From JACNIZ01 sp964344765 (GTDB lineage Bacteria; Planctomycetota; UBA1135): a stretch of DNA of 64,000 nt. Positions within the stretch are counted from its first letter, which is position 1. Each line of letters begins with the position of its first letter. The notes beneath the pieces are model-generated. The model had not been told where the DNA came from, did no database searches, and saw only the letters and a list, made by a program, of their open reading frames with translations. Positions 16,317-24,123 of the stretch are shown here, one piece after another. Both the position numbers and the translations under genes were made by a program. The stretch lies in NCBI GenBank assembly GCA_964344765.1, contig CAYFOM010000010.1, forward strand, positions 1 to 64,000. The letters are read 5' to 3'.

Positions 16317-17723
16317 TTGACCGCAACCTCTCATCACGCTCCGGCGTCCGCCCGGCATGTCATGCACATTGCTTGGCCGATCGGCGTTTCGATGATCTCT
16401 TTCACGCTGAAAGGTGTCATCGACATGCTGATGGTTGGACGCATTGGCACCGACGCTTTGGCGGCGGTGGGGTTGGGCGCATTGCTGGCGTGGAACTTGA
16501 TTGCCTTCCCGATGGGTGTGCTGCGCGGGCAGCGGCCTTTGGTGAGTCAGTACCTGGGTGCCGGCGACCGCAAAGGCGCGTTTTCGTACGGCAGTCACGC
16601 GTTTTATCTGGCAGTAGCTTTCGGGTTGCTGTTCTTGGTATTCGGCGATGGGATCGCCGTGGTGACCACTGAGTTTGCGATGAAGAAACTCACGCCGGAG
16701 GCGAAAATCTACGGCGAAGAGTATTTGCGCATCCGCATGTGGTGGGCGCTGGCACCGATGTGCGGAATGGCGGTCGGTGAATACTTGCGCTCGATCGGCC
16801 GTCCGCGGGTAACGATGACCGCCGACTTGCTGATGCACCCGATCAACATCGGATTGAACTATGTGCTGATCTTCGGCAAGTTCGGCTTCCCGGAAATGGG
16901 CGTGCGCGGCGCGGCATTGGGCACCGGCATTTCCGAAGTTTTCGGTTTGGGCTTAATGCTGTGGTTGGGTCGCAGCGGCGGTCCGGTGCCGTTTGAAGCG
17001 ATGCGCTTGCAGTGGCGGCGGATGAAGAAGGTGCTGCAAGTCGGCATCACCGGCGGTGTGCAGTTTTGCATCGAAACCTTTTCGTTCACGCTGATCACCA
17101 TTTTGATAGGCACGATGAGCACGTTGGCATTGGCTGTGCACAACATCTGCGTCAGCATCATTCACATGTCGATGATGCCGGCGGTTGCCGTCGGCGATGG
17201 CGGCTCGGTGTTGATCGGTCAGTTCATGGGCGAGAAGCGCCTCGACTTGGTCGAGAAGTCTCTGCACAGCACGATCAAAATCCTGATGCCCTTTATGGGC
17301 GTGATGTCGATCCTGTTTTTATTCTGGGGCGACGTCATCGTTTCGTGGTACCTCGATGCCGATGACCCGGACTTGGAAGAAGCGATCGCGCTGGGCAAGT
17401 GGGTCATGGTCGCCGCCGCGATTTGGCAGCTCGGCGACGCATTGCAAATCGCTTTCCGCTTCGGCCTGCGCGCCGCCGGCGATCACAAGTGGGTGATGTG
17501 GATCGGCATTTTGTGCGCGTGGGTGCTCAGCGTGCCGATTTGCTGGGCCGTCATCGCATGGTTGCCCGGCGCAACGCTGACCCACGTTTGGCTGGCGTGG
17601 ACCGGTGAGATTTTCATCGGTTCGTGGATCTTCTACCGCCGCTGGAAGAGTGGTGGCTGGAAGAGCAAGCGCCTCGTCGATGATGACGAAGACGAGGAAG
17701 AAGAAGCAGTGGTTACTGCTTAA
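16317..17723 (+). CDS. MATE family efflux transporter (NorM-like)
   Basis: A 468-residue multidrug and toxin extrusion transporter with about twelve hydrophobic helices in two halves. Family-typical stretches include AWPIGVSMISFTLKGVIDMLMVGRIG at the first helix, LVSQYLGAGDRKGA, NIGLNYVLIFGKFGFPEMGVRGAALGTGI and IGQFMGEKRLDLVEKSL. It exchanges cationic drugs or metabolites for Na+ or H+. The start is uncertain: TTG at 16317 keeps the full first helix, while ATG at 16362 would trim 15 residues. The C-terminus is very acidic (VDDDEDEEEEAVV), and the stop overlaps the end of the convergent selenoprotein-like gene by 11 bp. Confidence 0.92.
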   Translation: MTATSHHAPASARHVMHIAWPIGVSMISFTLKGVIDMLMVGRIGTDALAAVGLGALLAWNLIAFPMGVLRGQRPLVSQYLGAGDRKGAFSYGSHAFYLAVAFGLLFLVFGDGIAVVTTEFAMKKLTPEAKIYGEEYLRIRMWWALAPMCGMAVGEYLRSIGRPRVTMTADLLMHPINIGLNYVLIFGKFGFPEMGVRGAALGTGISEVFGLGLMLWLGRSGGPVPFEAMRLQWRRMKKVLQVGITGGVQFCIETFSFTLITILIGTMSTLALAVHNICVSIIHMSMMPAVAVGDGGSVLIGQFMGEKRLDLVEKSLHSTIKILMPFMGVMSILFLFWGDVIVSWYLDADDPDLEEAIALGKWVMVAAAIWQLGDALQIAFRFGLRAAGDHKWVMWIGILCAWVLSVPICWAVIAWLPGATLTHVWLAWTGEIFIGSWIFYRRWKSGGWKSKRLVDDDEDEEEEAVVTA

Positions 17724-17946
17724 GGAACTCGCGGATGCGACCGGCAACTTCGCCGGGATCCGGATGTCGGTCGCCTTCGCCGAGTTTGTTGAACACGCGT
17801 TCACCGTTGACGAAGACGTCGAATTCGCCGCCGCCGCCGGGGTCGAGCTCGGCCATGACTCCGAATTCGTCCTTCAATTCCGCAGCCAAACTGGCCGCGC
17901 GCGGGAGGTAGTTTCAAACCTCGCAGTATTTGATGCGGATCTTCAC
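17713..17946 (-). CDS. Probable selenoprotein, SelW/Rdx family, UGA decoded as selenocysteine
   Basis: A 77-residue protein visible only if the UGA at 17914-17916 is read through. From GTG 17946 it reads VKIRIKYCEV-U-NYLPRAASLAAEL, then GVMAELDPGGGGEFDVFVNGERVF and a C-terminal helix ending REFLKQ with TAA at 17713-17715. This matches the thioredoxin-like Rdx (SelW/SelT/SelH-related) fold: beta strand, CxxC/CxxU redox loop, the N-x-LPRA helix typical of bacterial Rdx, a G-rich turn, FxVxVNGxxVxxK and a final helix. UGA falls exactly at the second redox position (C8-x-x-U11). A perfect hairpin just downstream resembles a bacterial SECIS. The family is thought to act as thiol/selenol oxidoreductases. 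The alternative is a nonsense-mutated CxxC paralogue. No selenocysteine machinery gene lies in this window. Confidence 0.8.
17881..17899 (-). promoter_or_regulatory. Putative bacterial SECIS hairpin
   Basis: Read on the minus strand, CGCGGCCA (17899-17892) and TGGCTGCG (17888-17881) form a perfect 8-bp stem, with one G-U pair, closed by the loop GUU. The loop begins 22 nt after the UGA codon at 17914-17916. Bacterial SECIS elements lie inside the coding region just after UGA, with a guanine and uracil in the apical loop about 16-37 nt downstream, so geometry and loop both fit. SelB binding is inferred. Confidence 0.65.
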
Positions 17947-18026
17947 GGCGATAATTTTAGCAACGACGTGGGCGGCCTTGGCTATGATCTGGTCTGCGGA
18001 AACTGGTTTTTAAACTTCCCGACAAG

Positions 18027-20357
18027 ATGATTCGCCCCCATGCCCGGTTTCGGGTTATTGCATTCATCCTCGCACTCGCCGGCGCTTTTTGCGGCTCGGC
18101 CACCGATGGTTCTGCTCAGACTGCCGAAGTCGGAATCGATTCCGCCGAAGCGGAAGACAAGGCTTTGGTGACGGCGAATAGCCGTCGTGCGTTGCGCAAA
18201 CTCACTGCCGATATCGCGCAAATCGGCTCGTGGGATTTTCTCGATGATTACGTCGATGTGCTGCTGCAACTCGGCGACACTCCAGCCGATCATCAGGATT
18301 GGCGACCGCGCTGGACCAAGGCGATTTAAGCTGCGGATGCGGAGAAGACTGGGCGCAAAAGCAAGGTTGCGGCAAAAAAGTTGCGCAAGGCCGTTCGCAG
18401 TTTGGAGCGTGAATTAGCTGCAGCGGCGGACGTCGACAAGGCGGTGTTGGCAACGGCGATTTTGGAATTGGATAGTGATTCGGTTGCCGCAAACACCGTA
18501 TTGGAGCACGTGCGACATAAGGGTCGTTGGTACACCGAGCAAGCGCTGGCGTGGAAGGATGGCGCGGATCGCGTGGCAGGGTTGATGGGCGAGGCTTGGC
18601 AATTGGAGATTCCGGCTTACCGGGATGCGTCGAAGAACCCGACTGCGATGAAGCTTTATGGCTTAGATGCGACGGTGGTGTACGCCAATGGTTTGTATTT
18701 GCACGGCGGCATGGCGGCGGAAAAGTTGGAGCGCATCTTGCGTGAATCCTTGCGCGCGATGGCGTTTTCCAGTGCGGTGCGCGGCGGTCCGATGCAAGTG
18801 CCGACCTTGCAGCGGCCGCGCACGTTGATTTTGATTCACGGACGCGAACATTTCCCCGACGCGGTGAAAGAGGCGGTGGCGAATAGCGGATTGCGCGAGC
18901 GCCAAGGGGATCAGGTCGTGCGCTTGGATTTGCAGTCCTTTGAAGACAGCCGCGGCTGGCGAACGGCTAATGCAATGTCGGAAGCCGACTATCAATCGCT
19001 GGTGTTGTGGGACACTTATGAGGATTGGTTGGCCAACGACGTGCAGCCGTGCTTTTTGGCCGGCCATTTAAATTGGTTGAGTTTGAACTTTTACGGCACG
19101 TCGATGACCGAGGTGATGTTTAGCCAGCGCACTGCTGCACGCAATGCGACGTCAGGCGCCGAGGTGATTTTGGATGAGGCGCTGTGGAAGTGCGTCGGCA
19201 ATAGTTTTTATGGTTGTCAGACTTGGATGCGTGAGCGCATGAAAGCAGGACATATTTATCCGTTCGCCGATGCGATTGTGGAGGAACTCGGTCAGGTGCG
19301 AAATGAGTCCTTATTAAAAGCAACGCTGGTCGTCGACTACTTGCAGCAATCCGGTGATTTCGGGTCTTTGATGTCCAACACCGCGCGCAAAATTAGAAAG
19401 ATTTCGACGATCTCCAAGGCGATGGGACGGTCACTTGCCGATTTTGAACGCGAATGGGCGGAGTGGATGTTGGCCGAGTCGGCCGGGTTGGGTTTGGTTC
19501 AGCGCATGACGGCGTTGGCGGATTCAGCGACAGCCGGCGACGCATCGGAACTCATTGAGGGTGATAGCGGCCACAGTGCGGATGCATTGGAAGCGCTGGA
19601 ATACTTGCGCCAACTTCGTGCGCAAGCCTATGTGGAACGCAACATTTGGTATGAGAAAGTTTCGCTGTATAGCGAGCTGTCGGAGAACGCGTTCATGCAC
19701 GCACAGTACTTGGAATGGAATCCCAAACAAGCGCGCAAATGGCCGGATGCGCATGAGGAATACTACGGCCGCAAAGGTTTTAGTCCGCAAGGTGCATGGG
19801 CGGGACGGCAAAGTTTGATTCACGGAATCACCGGGCCGAAGGAAGTCATCGATGCATGGATGGCGACTTTTTATCACCGCTTGCCGCTGCTGCATCCCGG
19901 CATGTTTGGGATTGGTTTTGGCGCGACGAAGGGGTTCACAGTAATGGACACCAATTCGCTGACCGCGCCTTATCACGGCGAAGTTTGGTCAGTATGGCCG
20001 GTGGACGGTGCCAAAGGTGTAGGTCGCCGCTTCCAACCGGAAAAGCCCAATCCCATTCCCGGGGGCAAACAAGAAAAGTGGGGCTTCCCAATTACTCTGC
20101 ACGAATTTTCCGGCCCGCGCAAAAGCTATCGCCCAATCGAAATGACTCTACATTTCGGCCGCGACCGTCACGGCAAAGTGGTCGACTGCCATTTCATTAC
20201 TCCATACACCAATTTCAATCCGCGCTATTCACCGGAAGGTGCATATGCATTGATTCCCAAATCGGCGTTGAAATCTAAACAGCCGTATACCGTCGTCGCG
20301 TCATGCGAAAAAACTGGGAAGGAGTTGGTTTGGACCTTTGTGACGGGGTCGAATTAG
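18027..20357 (+). pseudogene. Secreted CAP-domain protein gene interrupted by an in-frame TAA
   Basis: One continuous reading frame of about 776 codons is broken by a TAA at 18327-18329; both parts are in the same frame. The N-terminal part carries a signal peptide (FRVIAFILALAGAFCGSATDGSAQ), and the rest is the body of the same protein. The C-terminal ~200 residues look like a CAP/SCP-type domain (LSENAFMHAQYLEWNP at the start, GEVWSVWPVDGAKGVG near the end). The middle region (LILIHGREHFPDAVKEAV, then NLNWLSLNFYGTSM-like segments) is not recognised. The 3' part starts with no own signal peptide. TAA excludes selenocysteine. A single base change or sequencing error would explain it; if real, this is a recent pseudogene. 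Confidence 0.6.
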
Positions 20358-20385
20358 AAACGAGTTCAATCATTCTCTCCAGAAA

Positions 20386-20982
20386 TTACTCGCTAGGTCC
20401 ACAAGAAATAATCGAAATGAGCCCCCATCCACTGTCGGGGTGTTTGACATAAAAAAGTTCATGAACCAGCCTCTTATCGTCCTGGGTCAGCTCAAATTGA
20501 ATAGACACATCTAGTTGCTTTTCATTCATTCTTCTGAAAATATCACAGGGGTTTGAGTTGATATCCATGCGTAAGGCCATTCCACGCGCATCGGGGTCGT
20601 CGACGAATTTCCAATCGTTGAAAATGATTGGGAAATCTAACCGCGCAACAAAGTCGCGCGCGTCTTGAGTGACCGGCACGAATCGCCATTCGCCTTCTCG
20701 ACCCCAATCGCTCCAATAACCATTTGGGTCGGTGAGGAAAACGTCGACGAATTCCTCCATCCACAATTCCTTCTCACTCCAAACACGGGCATCCGGAAGT
20801 GTGAATCTTTGTTGTGGCGTTTGGCAGCCACACATTGCGGCGGCTAGCAAAATGAGAATTAAAATTGCGATCTCATTGCACCCAAATGTCCTCGACTTCG
20901 GCGACTTCCCAGTTGCCTCGGTCCAAAACCCAGACGACGGAATATCCGGCGTGGCTGTGGGCAACCGCCGCCGCGCGTACAC
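20386..20982 (-). CDS. Small predicted lipoprotein of unknown function
   Basis: The mature part is about 150 residues: a hydrophobic segment IAILILILLAAAMCGC with a lipobox-like end, then a soluble domain (LPDARVWSEKELWMEEFVDVF to SGWGLISIISCGPSE). The start is unclear. The only in-frame start before the hydrophobic segment is a GTG at 20982, which overlaps the upstream gene by 110 bp and gives an unusually long n-region. A rare start such as ATT close to the hydrophobic segment is possible. No family recognised. Confidence 0.5.
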   Translation of the reverse strand: MYARRRLPTATPDIPSSGFWTEATGKSPKSRTFGCNEIAILILILLAAAMCGCQTPQQRFTLPDARVWSEKELWMEEFVDVFLTDPNGYWSDWGREGEWRFVPVTQDARDFVARLDFPIIFNDWKFVDDPDARGMALRMDINSNPCDIFRRMNEKQLDVSIQFELTQDDKRLVHELFYVKHPDSGWGLISIISCGPSE

Positions 20983-21103
20983 CGTCGTATTCGGCGATGG
21001 GGTAGAAGTGGAAATTCAATCCGCCTTCCCGGCGGTCAGGTTTCAGCAAAGCGTCGGCGGCTTGGATGGCTTGCAATTGATGGTCCGGGAATTCCATCAG
21101 CAT
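20873..21103 (-). CDS. Small hypothetical protein
   Basis: A 76-residue protein from ATG 21103 (MLMEFPDHQLQAIQAADALL) to TGA at 20873. It has no signal peptide or membrane segment and includes a Tyr/Val-rich strand region (AGYSVVWVLDRGNWEVAEVEDIWV), so a small alpha+beta fold is likely. It overlaps the 5' end of the lipoprotein gene at 20386-20982, which suggests the two are co-expressed or that one of the two starts is wrong. A longer version from 21193 begins with a cysteine-rich stretch and looks less natural. Function unknown. Confidence 0.45.
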   Translation of the reverse strand: MLMEFPDHQLQAIQAADALLKPDRREGGLNFHFYPIAEYDGVRAAAVAHSHAGYSVVWVLDRGNWEVAEVEDIWVQ

Positions 21104-21337
21104 AGAACTTGAACATAGCACCTCGGCGGTTGACGGTTTATCCATCTTGGAACTTCCAGCGCGGCAACTGCAACAACAACGACTGCCAAACACTTACGCA
21201 TTTAGGTATTTGCAATTGGACTCAAAGAGATGCACAGGAAAGAACCCCGCGCATGGATCTAACGAAGCTTACCCAGCCGCAGTTCAACGCATCCGCGTTC
21301 ATTGACTCCCCCACCCTTGAACATCTATCCTCACACC

Positions 21338-22528
21338 ATGAAACACACTCTCGTTATGGTTGCCACCGCGCTCTTGGCAACTTCCGCCGTCGCTGCGCCC
21401 CAGCAAACCGACGGCGCCCGCAACTCGGCCATGGGCGGAACCGGTGTTGCGTCATCGGACTACCTGAACGCTGGTTTCGTCAACCCGGCGATGATGACCG
21501 AATACAGCGTGGTCGAAGACGACGACTGGGCGCTGCTGTTCCCGACCATCGGCATCCTGGCTTCGGACCCGGACTCGCTGCTGGATGATCTGGAAGATTT
21601 CACCGACGCCGTCGAAGCTATTGACGACGCGTTTAGCGGTGCAACCCCGCCCACTCAGTCCGAATTGGATGCACTGGCCGACAGCTTGACCGGGATTAGC
21701 GGCAAGTCGCTTTACGGCGGTTTCGATGCCGGTGCCGCGCTGGCGATTCCGTCGCGCTACTTCAGCACTGCGTTGGTCATTGATTCTTACTTGGATGTGC
21801 AAACCTTCGTCAGCCTCGACCCAACTGACGACGCCGCGATTCGTGGTGCATTAAGCGGGTCATCCCTGCCTGACCTGGGCTCGGAGGCCGTCGCAATCGG
21901 CGCCAACGTGACCGAGGTGGGTTTGGCCTTCGCGAAAAAGTTCGACATCGGGCCGAACGGCTTGTCGCTGGGTATCACGCCGAAGGTGCAACGCATGGAA
22001 GTACTGAACATCGCCATCGCCGTTGATGATGACCCGGAAGACATCGAAGATGAATACACCGACGACAAGTACCGCTCCGACGATACCGGCTTGAACCTGG
22101 ATATCGGCGCCGCTTTCCACGCAACGGAGAACTGGACCTTCGGCTTGGCCGTGCGCGACGTGCTCGGTAACGATTTGGCTTCGCCGGTCACCAGCATGCG
22201 TCAATACACCTACAACCTCGAACCGGTGGTCACCGCCGGTGCGGCGTACAACGGCGACACCTTCACCATCGCCGCCGACCTCGACCTCACCACCACCGAG
22301 CGCTTCAACCGCGGCGACGAATCGCAATTCTTCCGCGTCGGCGCCGAAGCCGGTTGGGAATGGGCGCAGCTGCGCGTCGGTTACCAAATGGACATGGAGG
22401 ACGGCACCAACGACATCGCCACCGCCGGTATCGGCTTCTCGCCGTTCGGCGTCATCCACCTCGACCTCTCCGCCGCCGCCGGCGACGAGACTTACGGTGT
22501 GGTTCTGTCGACGTCGTTCACCTTCTAA
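21338..22528 (+). CDS. TraF-family (PF13729-like) outer-membrane-barrel protein
   Basis: A 396-residue exported protein. The signal peptide is MKHTLVMVATALLATSAVAA. It is followed by the family-typical start of the mature part (GARNSAMGGTGVASSDYLNAGFVNPAMM), as in the conjugal-transfer TraF_2/outer-membrane-channel-like family. Alternating strands run to a terminal aromatic residue (VVLSTSFTF), the mark of an outer-membrane beta-barrel. A coiled acidic insert (LLDDLEDFTDAVEAIDDAF) follows the N-terminus. Despite the family name there are no conjugation genes nearby. ATG 21338 was chosen for the signal peptide. A strong terminator hairpin begins 27 bp after the stop. Confidence 0.75.
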   Translation: MKHTLVMVATALLATSAVAAPQQTDGARNSAMGGTGVASSDYLNAGFVNPAMMTEYSVVEDDDWALLFPTIGILASDPDSLLDDLEDFTDAVEAIDDAFSGATPPTQSELDALADSLTGISGKSLYGGFDAGAALAIPSRYFSTALVIDSYLDVQTFVSLDPTDDAAIRGALSGSSLPDLGSEAVAIGANVTEVGLAFAKKFDIGPNGLSLGITPKVQRMEVLNIAIAVDDDPEDIEDEYTDDKYRSDDTGLNLDIGAAFHATENWTFGLAVRDVLGNDLASPVTSMRQYTYNLEPVVTAGAAYNGDTFTIAADLDLTTTERFNRGDESQFFRVGAEAGWEWAQLRVGYQMDMEDGTNDIATAGIGFSPFGVIHLDLSAAAGDETYGVVLSTSFTF

Positions 22529-22534
22529 TTTCCA

Positions 22535-23044
22535 TTGAAGTTCACACTTCAACTCAAGGAGGAAGATCTAATGGTCTTCCTCCTTTTTAATGCTGATCAT
22601 ACCGAGTACCTCAGCCGCTCGGTCAAAGGTAAACGCCAAACTCCTCTGATCGTTTTTGCAATTATGGCGGCCGCTCTTTACTTTCTTGATCGGCCCATAC
22701 TCGCAATTAGCGCGGTTGTGATTGGGATCGGAATTTATCTCTATTACCCAATAGCGCTGCGACGAAACCGGGTGGCTTTCCTTAAAGACCATATCCGCGT
22801 ATGTTGTCAGCACATCCTTGAGGGTCCGACAACGATCACACTAGAAAGTGATGGGATTCACGAACAAAATCAATTCCACAGCGCGCTGCATAGCTATTCT
22901 TCGTTCACTGAGGTCACCCACCACGAAGGCAATACTTATGCTTATCTCAATAACGGCACTGCGATGGTTTTACCGCATGATCGAATTTTGCCGGAGCACC
23001 TCCAAGCGTTGGAATGTGCGATCGCAGAGAGGAAAAGAAGTTGA
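22535..23044 (+). CDS. YcxB-like membrane protein
   Basis: A 169-residue protein beginning with TTG at 22535. The N-terminus (MKFTLQLKEEDLMVFLLF) fits the family's opening strand. Two adjacent membrane helices (LIVFAIMAAALYFL, ILAISAVVIGIGIYLYY) come next. The C-terminal cytoplasmic YcxB-like domain (TITLESDGIHEQNQFHSALHSYSSFTEV...NNGTAMVLPHDRI) has the family pattern of strand, buried Ser/Trp-type turn and a Pro-containing motif. A second possible start is ATG 22571, which would place a good AAGGAGG Shine-Dalgarno 8 bp upstream, but that sequence is also the left arm of the terminator. Function of the family is unknown. Confidence 0.65.
   Translation: MKFTLQLKEEDLMVFLLFNADHTEYLSRSVKGKRQTPLIVFAIMAAALYFLDRPILAISAVVIGIGIYLYYPIALRRNRVAFLKDHIRVCCQHILEGPTTITLESDGIHEQNQFHSALHSYSSFTEVTHHEGNTYAYLNNGTAMVLPHDRILPEHLQALECAIAERKRS
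22556..22588 (+). terminator. Rho-independent terminator overlapping the start of the next gene
   Basis: A perfect 11-bp inverted repeat (22556-22566 with 22575-22585), extendable to 13 bp, with a 4-nt loop and a run of five T at 22584-22588. It lies 27-60 bp after the TraF-like stop and inside the first codons of the YcxB-like gene, so it may act as an attenuator for that gene. Confidence 0.7.
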
Positions 23045-23090
23045 CCTTAAAACGGTCGGCTTGATAATCGGGGGGACCCAAATACGACCC

Positions 23091-23855
23091 GTGAAAAACT
23101 TCGCCCTCCAATCGACTCTAGCTTGCGCCGCGCTGCTGCTGCCTAGCTGCCAAAATGCAAACTCGGATACTCCGGATTTGCCAACTGATTTCCATTCCGG
23201 ATCAGGTTGGGTGGACCTGACTTTGGATGACTTCATCAACGTCAACGGCAACGCCGACACGTGGGAGCAGGAGGGTGACGTCATTGTTTGCAGCGGCAAG
23301 CCGAATGGTGGCGCGCGCAGCCTTAAGAAGTACGGCAATTTCGAATTAACCGTGCAGTGGAAGCACCACGAGTACGCCGGCAACTCCGGCATTTTCTTGT
23401 GGTGCCCCGAGCAAGCTTTCACTGACTTACCACCCGGCACTCTGCCGCGCACCGGCATCGAAATCCAAGTGCTCGATCTCGGCTACGAGGAAAACTGGGA
23501 AAAATCCAAAGGCGCGCCATCAAACTGGTTCACCTCTCACGGCGACATCTTTCCGGTCGGCGCGTCGAGCATGACCGCCGAAACGCCGCAAATCGAATAC
23601 ACCGCTGCTGACGGCACGGTTTACACAGTAGGTAAACCGAACAGCTCGCGCAGCTTCCCCACTCAACGGCTCACCAAACCAGCCGGTGAATGGAACTCCT
23701 ACGCAGTGCGCGCGGTCGACGGTGAAGTCACCCTGTGGGTCAACGGAACCAAAGTCAATCGCGGTTTCAACTGCAAACCCAATCACGGATATCTGGCTCT
23801 AGAAGCTGAAGGAGCTTTGATTGAGTTTAAGGGGTTGAGGGTTCGGGAGTTGTAG
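23091..23855 (+). CDS. DUF1080 (3-keto-disaccharide hydrolase) domain lipoprotein
   Basis: A 254-residue lipoprotein from GTG 23091. The hydrophobic n-region ends in the lipobox LLPSC. A single concanavalin-like DUF1080 domain follows: GWVDLTLDDFINVNG...WEQEGDVIVCSGKP, FELTVQWKHHEYAGNSGIFLWCPEQA, TGIEIQVLDLGYEE, PAGEWNSYAVRAVDGEVTLWVNGTKVN and GYLALEAEGALIEFKGLRVREL. This domain is extremely expanded in planctomycetes and in characterised cases cleaves 3-keto-glycosides during sugar degradation. A preceding GGGGGA is about 15 bp from the start. Confidence 0.88.
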   Translation: MKNFALQSTLACAALLLPSCQNANSDTPDLPTDFHSGSGWVDLTLDDFINVNGNADTWEQEGDVIVCSGKPNGGARSLKKYGNFELTVQWKHHEYAGNSGIFLWCPEQAFTDLPPGTLPRTGIEIQVLDLGYEENWEKSKGAPSNWFTSHGDIFPVGASSMTAETPQIEYTAADGTVYTVGKPNSSRSFPTQRLTKPAGEWNSYAVRAVDGEVTLWVNGTKVNRGFNCKPNHGYLALEAEGALIEFKGLRVREL

Positions 23856-23866
23856 TTGGTATATGT

Positions 23867-23948
23867 GTATTTTTCGCGGGTCGGCCCCGGGGCTTAGAGA
23901 GTCCCGCGGCGGGACTAATGCGCCCCGAAACCGACCCGCGAAAAATAC
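23867..23948. repeat. Long near-perfect palindromic element (multi-stem hairpin)
   Basis: An 18-bp perfect stem (23867-23884 with 23931-23948) encloses a second 6-bp GC stem (23888-23893 with 23922-23927) and a central hairpin with GTCCC/GGGAC arms (23901-23915). It also contains the 10-bp palindrome GCCCCGGGGC. The flanks (GGTATATGTG / CACATATCC) are weakly complementary too. The right end of the stem is A-rich and the left end T-rich, so it could terminate transcription from either side, but its size and nesting also resemble a mobile palindromic (REP/MITE-like) unit. Confidence 0.75.
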
Positions 23949-24035
23949 GGAGATACCACATATCCACATCCATTTAATTAAATGAACAAAGTGAATGGGG
24001 TTTCAGTTTGTGAATATTGGGCTGAGCCAAAAAAA

Positions 24036-24076
24036 GAAAAAGTCACGATCACCTCCAACTTGATCGTGACTTTTTC
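24036..24076. terminator. Bidirectional rho-independent terminator
   Basis: A perfect 16-bp inverted repeat (24036-24051 with 24061-24076) with a 9-nt loop. Its outer pairs are five A on one side and five T on the other, giving a T-run after the GC part of the stem on both strands. It separates the plus-strand DUF1080 gene from the minus-strand repeat protein. Confidence 0.85.
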
Positions 24077-24123
24077 ACTTAGAAACTTGGGGAGTTGTTT
24101 CTAAACAGAGACTGAGTATTCCA

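Noticed and set aside
17605..18030. Plus-strand 141-codon frame across the selenoprotein-like gene
   Set aside because: It is antisense to the SelW/Rdx frame and overlaps the MATE C-terminus in another frame; no domain or signal peptide.
18327..18329. Possible recoding at the TAA in the CAP-domain gene
   Set aside because: Selenocysteine uses UGA and pyrrolysine UAG; UAA readthrough has no support here. Treated as a nonsense change.
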